From Metopolophium dirhodum (lineage: Eukaryota > Arthropoda > Insecta > Hemiptera > Aphididae), in contig NC_083560.1 in assembly GCF_019925205.1 (NCBI RefSeq), forward strand, positions 61,021,266 through 61,085,265: a stretch of DNA of 64,000 bases, in the 5' to 3' direction. Every line of letters starts with the position of its first letter. The stretch's first letter is position 1. Position numbers and translations under genes: made by a program. Shown in pieces: positions 1 to 13,799 of the stretch. The notes under the pieces were generated by a model that did no database searches, had not been told where the DNA came from, and saw only the letters and a program-made list of their open reading frames with translations.

Positions 1-2079
1 TAAAATAATATAATTAAATAATATGATTAAAAAACTGGAGGGCTACAAATAAAATGAGGGGACTTAGTCCCCCTAAGCCCCACCTTATTGCGCCTATCGT
101 TCCAAAATTTTCAAATTTAGGGCCGATGTAGTAATATTTAGAATTTTTTTTTAATACAATATTGAATATACACAATACAGTGCATACTATACACTTGCAT
201 CCAAAAATATAATTAATACCTACCTACCTATCTAAGTAAGTTGAGACCAATGATTAAATATGCACAAGATAGATCTTTTAATTTACTATTTCGTTATCAA
301 AAATTGTATTTAAAAGTGATTAAATTATAAACAGCTTATTTCGTTTAAGCAGTCCATCGGGAAAAATCCCGAATTCTCGCTGGGCCAATTCGCCACTGAA
401 TTTAGACTTCATATAAGCATCGACCTTAAAAATTCAAAATTGACGGAGACTAGAGAGGAATTATTATATATTATAATTTATATAATTGTTATTACCATAT
501 ATAAGACAATACCATACTCATACTGTAGAATGCTGTGAATAGTTTATTTTATTGTTTATAGCTTAAAATTTACCAAAATACTTTGAAAATACCAGTGTAT
601 TGAAAATAATAATGGCCAACATTTTTTCTACCGATATAATATTTTCAGTTGATTTTTTCCTTCAGATATATTTTTCTTGTACTTTTTATCCTTCACATTT
701 ATTTTCTCCAGGCAATTTTCGCTGATCTTTGTTCCGTAGATATTACCCCTCCCCTACCATGATACTTTGGGCGAATACCTACTATATAACTGTGGGATGG
801 TCAAATGTGATACACCTACGTCGCAGTTTTTGCCAAATATCATGGATTTTCATAATATTCTATGAAGGATAGATTTTTTGGTAGTGACCTTATAGTTTAA
901 ACATCACGTGAATCTTAATTCATAACGAACCGTAAAGTATTTTAAATTTGAGATATTACTATAATATACATTGCCGTATTGTTGTGCGCCAAACACGCAA
1001 AATACTTAGTTAAGTAAAAAGTTCGATGTGGTGAAAAGCCAATCTGATCATTATCACGTAATTTGATGAAAAAGAAATATCATATCGTTAAGGTTGAACA
1101 CTTAATGCCCCAGCAACTTAAACTTTTACCTAAATACCTACGTTAAAAAACTTAAGGAACCATAACTTAATTAGGTATTCATTCATAATGTCTTACAAAT
1201 TATGATAATTTTATTTAATTACATATGGCAAAACAAATTACCCGTTTGCTTGTTTTGTTTAGGTTCAAGAGAGGATTTTGGAAGCTTCAATAATAAGTTC
1301 TAAATTTCTTGAATTTATACCTCTTAAAAATAATAAATAACTTAGAGTCTAAAAAGAAATTGACTCGACGCCGTGAATCTCTTAGCTAGACTTATGCCTT
1401 TATCTTTTGTCTCACTAGCATTGAACCTATAACATGAATAAACTAGCTCTGAGCTGCCAATTACAGACATCTCACCAATCAAAATAAAATTATTTGTGGC
1501 CACGTTTTTAATTTTTAAATAAACAACATTATTCAAATATATAATTTTTATTATTAATGTTTTAATGGTCGTTAATTTTTTTTTAAATTCAGAATATAAA
1601 ATATTTTGATTTTTAGGAGGGTGGAAGCCTTAAAAAAATTGAGAACCAATGACCTAGACTATATCAAATTCAACATACCTACACGTAGGTACCTACACGT
1701 AGGTATTAAAAAATTTATCTTCAGAAATATGGCATTAAACAACAAATAACCAGCATGAACAAGATAATGTTTTGTTAATTTTGATTTTAAATATATTTTG
1801 TTAAAAATTAAAATTTTTTTAAAAAAAATGTATTTCTTTACACTTTCCTACCTACTAGGTTTTTAAATTTTTTTTATACATTGTTTTCATTTGTTTCATA
1901 TTACATAAAATATATTTATTTTTTTTTTAAGTTTTATGTTGATTTTTTTCTAAACTGCAATATAGTTTCTTTGAAAATTATACTTTTACCACATAAAGGT
2001 ACCCACCTTTGTTTTTCCATTAGGTACAAAATACAAGGCAACGATAAAGGTACCGATTTTTACAAAATATGGTACTTAC
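1..2079. other. Intron or intergenic AT-rich sequence, no exon recognised
   Basis: This should be the intron after the 2306-2080 exon of the carboxypeptidase gene. The expected next exon, which in the family continues shortly after HTQWFYFRxxN, was not found here. A C/G-rich palindromic scrap near 57-100 resembles the edge of a transposable element. Confidence 0.4.
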
Positions 2080-4750
2080 CTATATTTAATGTTTTTTTTT
2101 GTATTTTCTATTCTAAAATAGAACCATTGGGTGTGCCGATTGGTATACATATCCGATCTTAGCGATAATTCATAATACGTACTGGTTATTTTGACAACTT
2201 TGGCTAGGTTACCGGATTCAAAACGTGATTCAAAAATCAAGTCAGATGTGTCTTGGCTACTATGTGCTTGAGTACACGCACTACCACCAACGGCTGAACG
2301 ACAAAACTATAAATTGCAAGAGATCAGCCAACAAATATGTGTTGAAAAAAAAGAATCTATGAGTAATAGGTAGGTACCTAATACACATTTTAAACTTACG
2401 TAGTTCACGCTGCTGATAGGATAATATTTGAATATTACTTCTCCCGAATCTTCGCCCACTTGTTTTGGTTGTATTTCTCTGCCTGTAAACTTGTAAAGAG
2501 GCTCTTTTTCTGAATAAGACGCAGACGTCGGGTGGACGTGAAGAACGGGATCGTCTATGACCTTAACAGATTGTATTAATTTAAATTCTAAAAATTACTT
2601 AAAATAAAAGGAATTTCAAGAATGACAATGCACCTATACCTACTAAAACTAGATGGCAATTCACCATCAAATCAGCCAGACTTTTCATTAAAATGTTATA
2701 ATACACATAGGCATACCCATCAGGGACGAACCGAAGGTGGGTCATGGGGGGTGTTACACCCCCCCCCCCTCAGCAATATGGAATTTATTTTCACCTGAAT
2801 TAAACCAATTTTTTTAAGACAAGGAAAGGAAAATTAAATAAATTGTTTAAATGTTAATATTGTTTTAACTCAATATTTTCGTAATGGGTTATGGAGCGGA
2901 TTCGCAAAATCACATCGAGACTACGAGAATCGGCAGTCGGCACAAGATAAAACCTAATAAACGGCTCATAACATAACACGCATACTTATAACAATATACC
3001 TAAAAATATTAAATCATGCATATAATATACAGTAGAAAATCGATAAACCGTCTATTTCTTTCATCCGTCATCGCATTTAAGCAATGTGGGTGTACGGTCT
3101 TAGATCATATACTAGTATAATATTATGATCTAATAGCATATGGCGACGGTTGAGGCGGGCGATTATAATATAATATTATAATACGTTATCGAGTGAGGGT
3201 ACCTATACATTTTTTTTGGAATATCCAAAATACGCGATAATCGCGTTTCAAAGAAACACTCAACAGACGAAGATTACCGATTATCTTGTATCGCATATAA
3301 TGTGTGTGTTTGTCGTTTGATGTCCGTACAACTTTAGTTGACAACAGTCTGTTGTATATCTTATTCGGTATTTTAATAATTGTGCTTACTTCGCAAGTTA
3401 TTTTCCGGTACAAGGCTTAGAAAGTACCACGAGTTGTAAATTGTAATTTTTCATTTAAAACCTACCCTGTTTACTTCAAGGCTTAAAATATCTTATATCT
3501 ACATAATATGGTTCATCACTTTTATAATATACGAAATATAGATTATAGATATAAAAATATAGATTTTAAAAATATTATGCATATCTCGTTTCACTCAGAA
3601 TCTAATATTTTTTATTAAATTGAATGAAATTTTTTAATAATTAGATTAAAACCATTGGTAAATAATTAGGTACCTACCTATATTTTATGCAAATACAATT
3701 ATTGAGATTATTTTATACTTATATAGGTTATGATAGAAGAGGACGATTCTTATAATGTAGATAATGATTTGGCAGCAATAATAATAAGTGATGAATTATA
3801 ATTATTACCTATTTCATATTATGTTTGTTGATGTTATTTCATTCTTATATAAATTAAAAATAATAAGTTAGGTATTTCTAAGTTTCAACTTAAAATTTAA
3901 TTTAAACATGCATTGAAACATAAGGTAATAAAGAAATTATAAATGTATAGCATATTGTAACTAAAAATAACTTAATACCTAGTTAATAAAAATTTTGAAT
4001 TTCAAATTCTAGTCAGAAATTTTGAAGAATACACCCCCCTATGATTTTTTTTTTGAGATCGTCCCTGATACCCATAATAATTCATATAAAAAAGTGGATA
4101 TTTGTAAAATATTTTTTATATACTTTTGTAACTTTAAAATTAAGAAATATTAAAATGTCAAATGAACATAAATATAATACCAGCAAAATTAAATTAGGTA
4201 CATAAGAATGAACCATTTTTTATTTACAATTCATAAACTTACAGTCAATGATAAGTAAATGTATAAATGTATAATATTATATGTTTATGTGCTAAACATA
4301 GTAAGCAACCACGTGACATAAAAATGAATAAATTAAATTAGTTTGTTTTAAATAGGATAGGTTACACTAAAAATGTCACATTAAAAACAAAGTAGATCAT
4401 GTTGATAGAGTTCTAATTTAGCTAAAATGGAAAATGTATCAAAGCATACAATGCTATCAGCATATAACTACGTTGGATTAATATTTACCTATAATGGTAT
4501 AATCCTGTGATAATTAAACTTGCAGTGCTTGGTAAGAATTAAATTTATAATTTACTTAATATTTATTTTTTCACCTGACACTCCATTGGCCATCTTGCAG
4601 CTTGGTAAGGACAATCTACTTCTTTCATCAACGGAAAAACTTCTTTGACGTCTCGTAATTTGGAATCTAACTGCCTCGGGTCGCCGTCCGCGTTTAAGTC
4701 CACCTGACTGTTTCTCAATGTACGATTCAGTAAATTGTTTAAAAATGACC
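2080..4750 (-). CDS. AGBL2: Cytosolic carboxypeptidase 2/3-like (AGBL2/AGBL3), N-terminal part, truncated by window edge
   Basis: Three linked minus-strand exons read in one frame: 4750-4575 (58 codons after two carried bases), 2561-2400 (54 codons) and 2306-2080 (75 codons plus 2 bases). Donors are CAG/GTGAAA, TAC/GTAAGT and AG/GTAAGT. The product contains RWPMECQVIDDP, PLYKFTGRE, then FESRFESGNL and HTQWFYFRIENT, the signature order of the N-domain preceding the M14 carboxypeptidase domain in AGBL2/AGBL3. These enzymes trim glutamates from tubulin and act largely on axonemes (family knowledge). The zinc-binding HxxE part and the rest lie beyond base 1. The exon at 4750 begins in mid-codon, so at least one coding exon lies upstream; it was not identified between 4751 and 6475. 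The intron 2562-4574 carries a hAT-like element. AGBL2 versus AGBL3 cannot be settled from this part. Confidence 0.9.
2721..4067. mobile_element. hAT-like non-autonomous element with perfect 8-bp TSD
   Basis: Terminal CAGGGACGA (start) and TCGTCCCTG (end) are inverted, each followed inward by a C- or G-rich run. The 8 bases outside each end are identical (atacccat at 2713-2720 and 4068-4075), the duplication length made by hAT transposases. No transposase frame was seen inside 1347 bp. It sits within an intron of the carboxypeptidase gene. Confidence 0.8.
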
Positions 4751-6475
4751 CTTTAAAATAAAAACCCAAGTGTCATGAAAAACGAAATGTTACAATAATA
4801 TTATTTTTATTTTTATTTAAATGTTATATAGTCTATTTTGTTTTTACGATTAAAATAAATAAAATTATCTGCATTTGAATCGTCACCAACGGTTGTAAAT
4901 TATAAAAAAAAACCATTTATTTCAATAATAGTTATAAAACGCTTTTGTGTACAATAAACGCAATATTATTTTAATTTAAACATTTATTTAATCAACTTAT
5001 ATAATACCTATTATGTAGGTAGTTCACAGATATAGGTCCACTGCTATATCTAGTATGACAAATTCGCTTATATTTATAAATAGCCTATAATGTAGGTACC
5101 TATCTGGTATACCTACGCTGCAAATAAATTGTGTTCGAAATTGTTATAAACTCATATGAAAAACGTATTTTATACAGAAACATTAATTTCGAAACCCTAT
5201 CAAACGGTTAATGCTTCCTCTTATCACTGTATCTATACTGAAAAGTAAATGTTCGACGACATTCGAGACATCGAAATTCGTTTAAAATACTGCAGTTACA
5301 TTTGTTATAATATATTATTATGTAGGTATTTATTATTATTACCCGACGTGACATAATACATAAGAAACTCGGACGAATAATATTATACAGATAGATACCT
5401 ATAGGTACTTTAAGTGGATATAAGTTTATTCGTAAATTGATTCCGTTTTAATACTGAAATATGAATATTAAAACAATGGCATTTTGGCATGTAACATGAG
5501 CCATTAATCATAACATAACATATTGTACACGATGATAGCGTCATACTTATTACATAAATTGATTGAGTTTGAGAAGATACTGCACAACATTTTATCGTGT
5601 GATGTCACGAACTCAAGAAACAAACATTAAGTATGGGTACCTATTACGGTATAGGCGCATATTATATAACGACGTTAGGATTAAATTTTTATCGTACCAA
5701 TATACGGCGCGGCGTTTGTTAACGATTTATTAATAGTTTAAATGCAAATTAGGTAGAACGTAAAATATTATATTACCAGCATAAATGCATAATACCTATT
5801 GCGATCCTGTCATAGAACGAAATAGTACGACGAGTACCTATATTGTAGTGTAATCTTTCTCGTAGACTGTACTATAAACATTATATAATAAAAAAATATC
5901 TATTTTTCCATTAGGAACTTGTATAGGTAGTTAAATTACGAAGATTTTATCAATACGTTCGAGACTGTATATAGATAATTTATTTTTATAGTTAACTCCA
6001 CATATAAACACAGTGTAGATAGGTATTCAAAGTAGGCAGGTACCTACCCAAGTTCGTAATAATGTACTACCGAGGGTTCATTTAAATGTTAAATAGTAAT
6101 ATTTTACGTAAGACAATTTTCCAGTTAGTCTTTTTTTCACATTTTAATTTTGTCATATACAACTGAACGTCTAACTTTAATATTGTAATATGCGATGAGG
6201 AGAATGCCTGCGATGTAACGAAAATACAACATAATAATTTATAAGTAACACGAATGGTTCGAAAAAACGTTTTACGAGAGAACAATATAATTATAGCACT
6301 ATCGTCGGTATACTCATCTTTCGCACAGACGCGGGTGGGCTCGGAAACATCATAATCATTATAATCATTATTATTATTAACACGACGCTTATTATTGTTA
6401 CTGAAAAAAAAATGTAATAATAATGTTTGTACCTTTCGTACAAATCGGGAATAGCGACGCTTGCAAGTCTCTGAC

Positions 6476-6511
6476 CTGTGCCATGTTAACGTCCGCGTTG
6501 GCCCCATCCAT
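6476..6511 (-). CDS. Possible first coding exon of the AGBL2/3-like gene
   Basis: On the minus strand an ATG at 6511 opens 12 codons (MDGANADVNMAQ) that end at a CAG/GTCAGAG donor at 6476. The segment is GC-rich against its surroundings and lies just downstream of an X-box-like site. It ends in phase 0, whereas the next recognised exon (4750) needs one carried base, so an additional unrecognised exon of suitable length is required. Assignment to the carboxypeptidase gene is inferred from strand, position and composition. Confidence 0.35.
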
Positions 6512-6555
6512 GGTTTAAACTCGCGACACACCGCGCTTTCACCAACATTCGTCCG

Positions 6556-6569
6556 GTTACTACGGTGAC
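6556..6569 (-). promoter_or_regulatory. X-box-like RFX site upstream of AGBL2/3-like gene
   Basis: Minus-strand sequence GTCACCGTAGTAAC fits the X-box consensus RTHNYYATRRNRAC at 13 of 14 positions; the central AT reads GT. It lies 45 bp before the candidate start codon at 6511. RFX factors use such sites to drive ciliary genes, which fits the tubulin deglutamylase encoded here. One mismatch leaves room for chance. Confidence 0.4.
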
Positions 6570-7646
6570 ACCGGTATAGACTGTGTCCAATCGATAATAT
6601 TATTATTATATTATGCCGCTGCGCTTGCAATTCGGTTTTCGGTATAAGCAGTAACAGACTATAATCACAACAGTATAATATTATATTCGTGTTTACTGTG
6701 TTTAGTACATTATGTATGTACATTATGTACACTGTACACGTGTAGTGCGTGTACCCACCTACTGTATTGTACAACCCTATTGTACAAACTCAGTATAACG
6801 CGTCAGAGGTTTAATAGGCACCCAATATATAGGTACCATAATCCCCGCAGAAAGTTGTAGGTATTTGTTATAAAAAAACAACGAAAAGATAAACAAAAAA
6901 AAAATTCCATCGACCCGCTTTCGATTTATATGATATAATAATATAACGACCGTATTTACATATTATACGCAGACGATAAACGTCAATGCGCTACAGTCAT
7001 TTTGATTATTATACATACAAACTATGATAATAATAATAATTATTATTATTATAATGATGTTTTCACTTTTGACATTTGATCACCAAATATTCGCACTTAA
7101 ATGCGACAAAATACAGACACATTTTACTGATATGCCACGACTTAACGACACAATACGGTCCTATTAAACATATTAATTTATGATACTATATTTTATATTA
7201 TCAGTGGTGCGTTTAATTGAAGCAATTGTTTACGTTAATTTACTGGACAAAATAATTTTAATTATAAATCGTTTCTATTCTTGAGTGTGTCAACAGCTAT
7301 TGATTGTCATTAAACCACCACTGTAAAATAGATTACTATATTATATTACTATATGGTTACATTCAAGTTATTTTATAACATAAGCATTAAATATCAATGT
7401 ACCTAGGTAGTAGGTACATTCTAATTAGTAATTCAAGATTTAAATGCAGTGTTCTAGGACAATGCATTCCAAGTACTAAAGTACATAACAATTCGTTTCA
7501 CATATCAGATACTTTAAACTGTTACTTGTTAGTGAAACATTTACTTTGCATTTTAACTTTTTTCCATTTTTAGAATTTTTTTGTAATTTTATCAATTTTT
7601 AGTGCATATTACTTTTTAGTAATTGTTTTATTCGAATACTTATTAA

Positions 7647-8263
7647 CAAAGCTTGCAAACATTATAATAACGTTATATTTGACAAAAAACGATTGAACTT
7701 TTTAAACATAATTATAACGAAAAGCGATAATCAAAAATAATTAAATACCGCAAAACAAAACATAACGATTAAAAAAATATATTATATATCATTAAACAAA
7801 TCATAACGCAAAACGTAATTTATAGAATATCATTAAACGAAAAATAACGCAGAACGAAATATTTTAAAATCTATTTATTTAAAAGGTCTATTGGTTTCGT
7901 AGAAACATTTATTTCATACAAAAAAATCTAAGAATTAATTATATTATATTCCGTATCCGGGAATAACTACCTGCATTAGTTATTATTTTTAATTTTTATA
8001 GGTATTAACACTGTTTTAAATAACGATAAACGCCAAACTTGTGTAACGTTTTAGTTCTAAATAACGATAAACGCAAAATTTGGATAACGTTTTAATTCTG
8101 TATAACGATAAAAGAAAATCTTGGATAACGTTTTAATTCTGAATAACGATAAACGCAAAAGTTGAATAACCATTTAATTCTAAATAACGATAAACGCAAA
8201 AATTGTGTAATGTTTTAATTGCAAATAACATAAAATGGAATTTTTTTTCAAATGCAAGCCCTG
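7647..8263 (+). mobile_element. hAT-like element with internal 42-bp minisatellite, copy 1
   Basis: Ends are CAAAGCTTGCAAAC (degenerate CAGGGCTTG) and GCAAGCCCTG. Flanking 8-mers are cttattaa (7639-7646) and cttattag (8264-8271), a 7/8 target-site duplication. Between about 8018 and 8230 there are five units of 41-42 bp, each holding AACGATAAACGC followed by a TAACGTTTTAATTCT half. The same element occurs inverted at 44967-45854. Confidence 0.8.
8018..8230. repeat. Minisatellite, about 5 x 41-42 bp
   Basis: Five consecutive diverged units with the core AACGATAAACGCAAAA. They form the 3' half of the hAT-like element here. Longer relatives (about 10 units) occur in the copy at 44967-45854. Confidence 0.8.
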
Positions 8264-9915
8264 CTTATTAGTTATTATTCTGTTTATTTATGTTCCAAAT
8301 GATGATATTGTTTTATTGTTAGTTTAATTAAGATAAAGTAGAAAGTGTTAAAAATAACGAAAGTTAAACCCTCGTTTTCCTCTGACTGCATACTGATCAA
8401 AAAAATGTGGGTAATTTTTTAATGGCATTATTGTGTTGAAAAGGCATTTTTATTATTTTTGAAGCAATTTTGATAGTTTTTATGGCATTTAAATCCACAC
8501 CCTAATTATAATATATGCGTTATAATAATGTAGGTACTTATACAATAATTTTCACACTATTCTACATTTTTACATGCAGTTCTACATACTATTTTAATTG
8601 TTTATCAGATATGTGTTTATACTTTAATTAGGTAGGTAGGTATTATAAACATGGATATTGCTGAAATTATAATACCTAATTGCATTATGAAATCTACTAT
8701 CTAGCATAACGCGAATACTCACGTTACTGCGTATAGACATCAAGTAATACAATTAGATTATTTAAGACAATATATAGCGTTTATAATATTATAGTCGCTT
8801 CAAGAATGTATTTATTTGAAATACATTTATGACAAATATATATGTGCTAAAGACACGCACTAATGAATTTTTCGATATGTTGTTAGTTTCTCCTTACACA
8901 AATAAGTATAAATCTACTGTCTACTGCCATGCTATTTAGTTACTACTTCTCTGACTTAGAAACTATCACTTATAACTTATAAGTATAGGTAGGTACCTAT
9001 TAAGTTAAGTACAAACACGCAATCATGCGATTTTACAATTATTATTGATTAATAAATCATCAATGTACATTTTTATCATCAACAGAATCATAACCATGAG
9101 TTTGAATTAATTTTAAAGATAACAATCCAATACAATTTATGTAAATATAAGAAGTATCATAATTCTAGTAAATGCTTGGGAATTTATAAATTCAAGTTAA
9201 CACTTAGATTATTTTAATGCGATATTAGGAATATTATATGTTAAAAAAACCTACCTAGGTACCTAAAAATATTTAGTAAAAATCCCTATTCATTATTGAA
9301 CAAAGGAAATGGGATTTTAATCAACGCTTATCTATTACTGATAGGTATTTACTATTATAACAGTCAGCCGTTTAAATATTACTCAACCATTGAAATAATT
9401 ATAGTTGATATTAAAAACTATACTAATGCTCAAAACATATTGATCAGGTATTTTTGAGTTTGAAAAAAGATATCTACCCTTATTCAATGTTCATACAAAT
9501 TACAATATGCCTAGTTTTCCCGTTTCCCCCGTCCACAAAGTATGGAGAATCCAGGGAACTTGCTTTGCTGTAAACTATGTGTCGACTGTCGACTGTACCT
9601 CGCCATTTAGTAGGTAGCCGACTGTAATGGATGTGTTAAATTTAAATTAAATGATAAATTATTGGATACGAAAAACGATAATTCTAAGGGAAGACGGCCT
9701 TCAGCCTATAATTCCAAGTATATTTTATTATATAGTAGATTATATTATTAATTATGTCAAACGTCGCTAGCTCGCATTTTTCGTTATCTCGAACAACATT
9801 GAAATCCCCTTGAAACTATCATTACACTCGTCGCTCAATAACATTTTACTCTCGATAACTCAATATAAAAATATTCATTTCTTGTTATCTCTAAAAATAA
9901 TTAGACGATTAGTCG

Positions 9916-10128
9916 ATAATATCGGAAGGTAATGATGAATCATTTTCTATAAACATACTCGAAGCAATCGAAATGTCTGATACGTGTGTGTCCTCAGACT
10001 ATATTAAATTGCTATTAAAAGGTGGTTTTATAGACGGTGATGTAATTCCAATAGATAACTCAAATTTCTCAAATATTTCTGATGATAAATGGAATTTTGT
10101 TGCCGATTATCTAATTTTTTTTTATTAG
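9916..10128 (+). pseudogene. Short coding remnant, unidentified (possibly transposase tail)
   Basis: A stop-free frame with an ATG at 9973 encodes 51 residues rich in Asp, Ser and Ile and ends at TAG 10126-10128. It opens just after an in-frame TAG and has no splice sites that join it to anything visible. Acidic tails of this kind occur at the C-terminus of pogo/Tigger-type transposases, but no diagnostic motif is present, so the assignment is a guess. Confidence 0.25.
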
Positions 10129-12946
10129 TATTGGCATTAGTATTAGCATTAGTATTAGTATTTAAATAATGTATTTTAAGCATTCAAATTATTTCTAATT
10201 TTTTTAATTTTTTATAAGACTTGAAGTCTCAAATTTTTCAATATCTTGAATTTTTTCCTGTTCCCCTAGAAATTCGAATTAAGAAGAGTTCATTACATAC
10301 AATATACGTATTTATACCTAGTACCTACAAGGTAATAAAAGCAATAATTTATATTTTTTTATTAATAATAATATGGTAAGTTAAATTAATTGTTGCCAAA
10401 AATAAATCACATATATTTTTATTAAAGACTGGATTTGCGTTCAATGATATAATTATTAAATATGCTCTTATATTTTATAAAGGTAAAAATATGCCACCTA
10501 TAAAAATATGAATTATGCTTTACCTACCTATAAATTGTGTTCATTTTTATCATAATTATATCAATAACATTAATTTAAAACTAAATTTAAACATTAAGCA
10601 AACAAAACACAAAAATTATATAAAGAATTGAAGAAAACATATTATTATACATACTACATACATAAAGTTGTAATGCTAATTATAAAAATAAGTTACAATA
10701 GTACTTATATAGGTACAACAATTTTTTATATAAATCAAAAAAACTACAAATTATTACAGATTACAATATATGTATCCACTTTTGTGAAATTATTATAGAT
10801 ATCTACATTATTTTAAGATATACTTCACCTCCCTCAATATTTTTTTAATATTACCTGATTTTATACTAAGGTATACGGTATACTAAAAATGTAGATTTTG
10901 AAACGCGGACATTTCCCCCCTGATATATTTTTTGATGCAGACATTTTCCTTCAATTTTTTTTTTAAGTTTACTATTTAATAATATAATATTATTAATTAT
11001 GATTGAATATGAAATTATTATTTTTAGCCTATTATCTAATATTGTCTAAATACAGAATATATTTCCAAATATTTTTATAAAATGGGGAAACTATCCGAAA
11101 AAAAAGGAGGAGGGAAATTTCCTACTACACCGAAAACAGCCAGGGGGGTAATGTTAATTTACCCGACCTATACTTAAGTGATAGTATCTCAGAGGAATAG
11201 TGTCATATAGTAGCATTGCTGGAGTCTGGACTGCAGATAGGAAAGTTTTATTATTATTAAATTACCAATATGGACATCGATATTGTGAAAATAATGTTTA
11301 CTGACGTATCATGGTATCGGTATGGATACTTTTCACGAAGTGGATGCAACATAAACATATCTATAGGTTATCGCATGACACATGGGGAAAAGTGTCATAA
11401 CCCTGAAGGTCGAGCATCTCCGCTATTGAGCATATTAGCATAATATACTGTAATCCTTACGTAAAGGGGAGTATAGAATCATAATTTGGTGCATAATATT
11501 TTACCCACAATTGTGCAGATAATTTTGTTTTAATAGGTACTTACGTTAAAAAATGTCACGATGGACAAGACTTAAAATATGGTAATAAAGTACCAATATT
11601 GTTTTTATTTTTGTAATATTTTTTCATTTTTGTTTAACTCTTTCCTCGAACAAAATCTATTGAAAGCGCGATGCAGATGTATAAAAGATACACGAAGAGT
11701 GAATACGGTTAATATAAATAAGGGAATGCGCTTTCTCTCAAAACGTTTTGTTTTAGAACTGTTATGACTTGTAAGAAAATTGTCTGTAAGTATACATACA
11801 ACCGACTTAATGGCTTATTAATGGCTACAATATATATGCGCAGTCTTAAGGATAATAATTATAAAAAAATAATAACAGTAATGTAAACGAGAAGTATAAA
11901 CGCGATGTAATAATGCAATGTAAATTTTTCTAAAATAATAATATAACAGTTTGAAAGTTGGAATAGTTTTAAATAATTTGTCATTTATTTAACATTTGTT
12001 TGATATATATATATATATATGTATACAATATATATAATGTTTAAGTTTTCAAATGAACTAACACATTTAAAAACATAAAAATAAATTTTAATGCACGAAC
12101 TTTGTACATAAAATTGATATAGCCTGTTTTGTTTTTCTTTGGTTACATATTATAATGCCTATCACAACTAGATTGGTATGTATTATAATGAACTAAAAAC
12201 ACGCACATTTGCAAAAATAACAAAATTCAGATTTAAAGAATAGGTATACCAGTGATTATTTTTGGAGACTTTGTGCTTAAAAGTTAAAATAGAAAGTCGG
12301 TAAAAAAAATTGACAACTAAAATAATTGAATAGTATATATTATAGGTAAGTACGACGGTCCAGTGCGGTCCATCGTCCATAAACATAAATAAATAATATT
12401 CATTGTGGTGTAAATGAGATTCGAGCAGAGGCGTATTTAAGAGTATTTAAACTACCCATTAAATACTCATCCCTAGGCTCCTAGCTCCTACCGGATGAGA
12501 TAGATACTTAGTTATTCAATACTTAGTGGTGACGTGGGGCTCCCATTTAAATATTCAGACAATTAATTAGTATTAAAAAATCATTTAATTATAAAACACT
12601 TAATAGAATCATGTATGTATATAAATACACAACAAAACATATTATACTACCTATTAAATGGTTACACTAAAATTAATTATCCGTTATTTTTATATGCTCG
12701 AAGTATAGTAACCTTACCAATTTTAAAATATAATAAGTTATAGTCGCTCTCTCCGCCTGCCGGCTGCCGACCTCGGTCGGAAAACTCAAGGTCCTGTAGT
12801 AGACCTCTCGTTTGTGTCTCGGCACTCTATAATACGACATGTCCCTTGCCTATCGCTGATAATTTATAAATACACGGACTTATACCATTGCGATTTGAGG
12901 AACAATATGATTGTTGAATTAGGTACGTATCACGTATGAATACGGA

Positions 12947-13724
12947 CAGTGGCATCCTTTTCAATGGGGGGGGGGGGGGGGGGGGGCTTGAAAATTAGTT
13001 ACAATTTTATTTTTGTTTTGTCTAGTCTAATAATTTCAGCCGTTTATTCGAGGTATTTTAAAATTTTTGTAACTTTTCAACTTTTCTGGTAGAAAAAATG
13101 CTCTGATCATAAGCTTCGATGCCCAATGTATGTTTTTGGAAGCAAATTGGATCTAGTTGGTACTTTTAGCGGGTCGAAATTGAAAATGTGATTTTTAAAA
13201 TAATTGGAGAAAAAAAATGAAAATTTATTAAAATTGTTTGGTAACCAGCTTGGTTATACCATCCTCACTTGGATTGTATTTGATTAGTTTAAATTTTTTT
13301 TCTATAAATCTCAACAAAAAATTATTTATCCGGTCAAAAAGCTCAAAAATGTAATACGTAAGTTTTTATTAATTGAAAAATATTAACGATACATAGGCAT
13401 CATGGTTATTTTTTTTAACTTTAAGCATTTAAAGTTCAAATTTCGTCATAACCACAGTTAATTTGTATGGCTAGACAATTTAATACAAGGTCTTTCATAC
13501 AAATAGTTCATACTATTATCGAAAAATTACAGATAATTTTAGGAAAATTGGTATGCAAATACAATGTTTTTTCAAAAACGAATTCATATTCAGATGTATA
13601 TGAAATTTACGTCTTGCTTACTATAGTTGACAGTGGAAACTTGATAAATATTTTTTTTTAAAGTAATATTATACGGGCAATGGGGGGGGCTTCAGCCCAT
13701 TAGCCCCCCCTGCGGACGTCACTG
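12947..13724. mobile_element. hAT-like element, 778 bp, with 8-bp TSD
   Basis: Ends are CAGTGGCATCC and GGACGTCACTG, with flanking aatacgga (12939-12946) and aacacgga (13725-13732) matching at 7 of 8. A G run of more than 20 bases lies near the left end and a C run near the right. The interior is similar to the repeats at about 15940-17400 and 26855-27640 (shared stretches around GGTCAAAAAGC and a preceding GATCTAGTTGGT-like block). Confidence 0.75.
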
Positions 13725-13799
13725 AACACGGAGCTATTTCAAACGACCACCGCCCTTTCAAGCAATACCTGAAAACTGATATAGTGATATCGTTGTGCA

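Larger units (their letters stand above)
6570..12938. other. Intergenic, repeat-rich, no intact gene seen
   Basis: AT-rich sequence with many TAGGTACCTA-like motifs, the hAT-like element at 7647-8263, the coding scrap at 9916-10128, C- and G-rich transposon edges near 10914 and 11143, and a (TA)n tract near 12003-12022. No exon chain could be assembled on either strand. Confidence 0.5.

Noticed and set aside
1342..1536. 64-residue minus-strand frame as the next carboxypeptidase exon
   Set aside because: The residues do not match the expected continuation of the family after HTQWFYFR, and the splice borders do not fit phase 2.
6082..6774. 230-residue open frame on the minus strand
   Set aside because: It crosses the AGBL first-exon candidate in another frame, is low in complexity (Asn runs), and shows no family motif. 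Probably chance openness of a GC-richer promoter segment.
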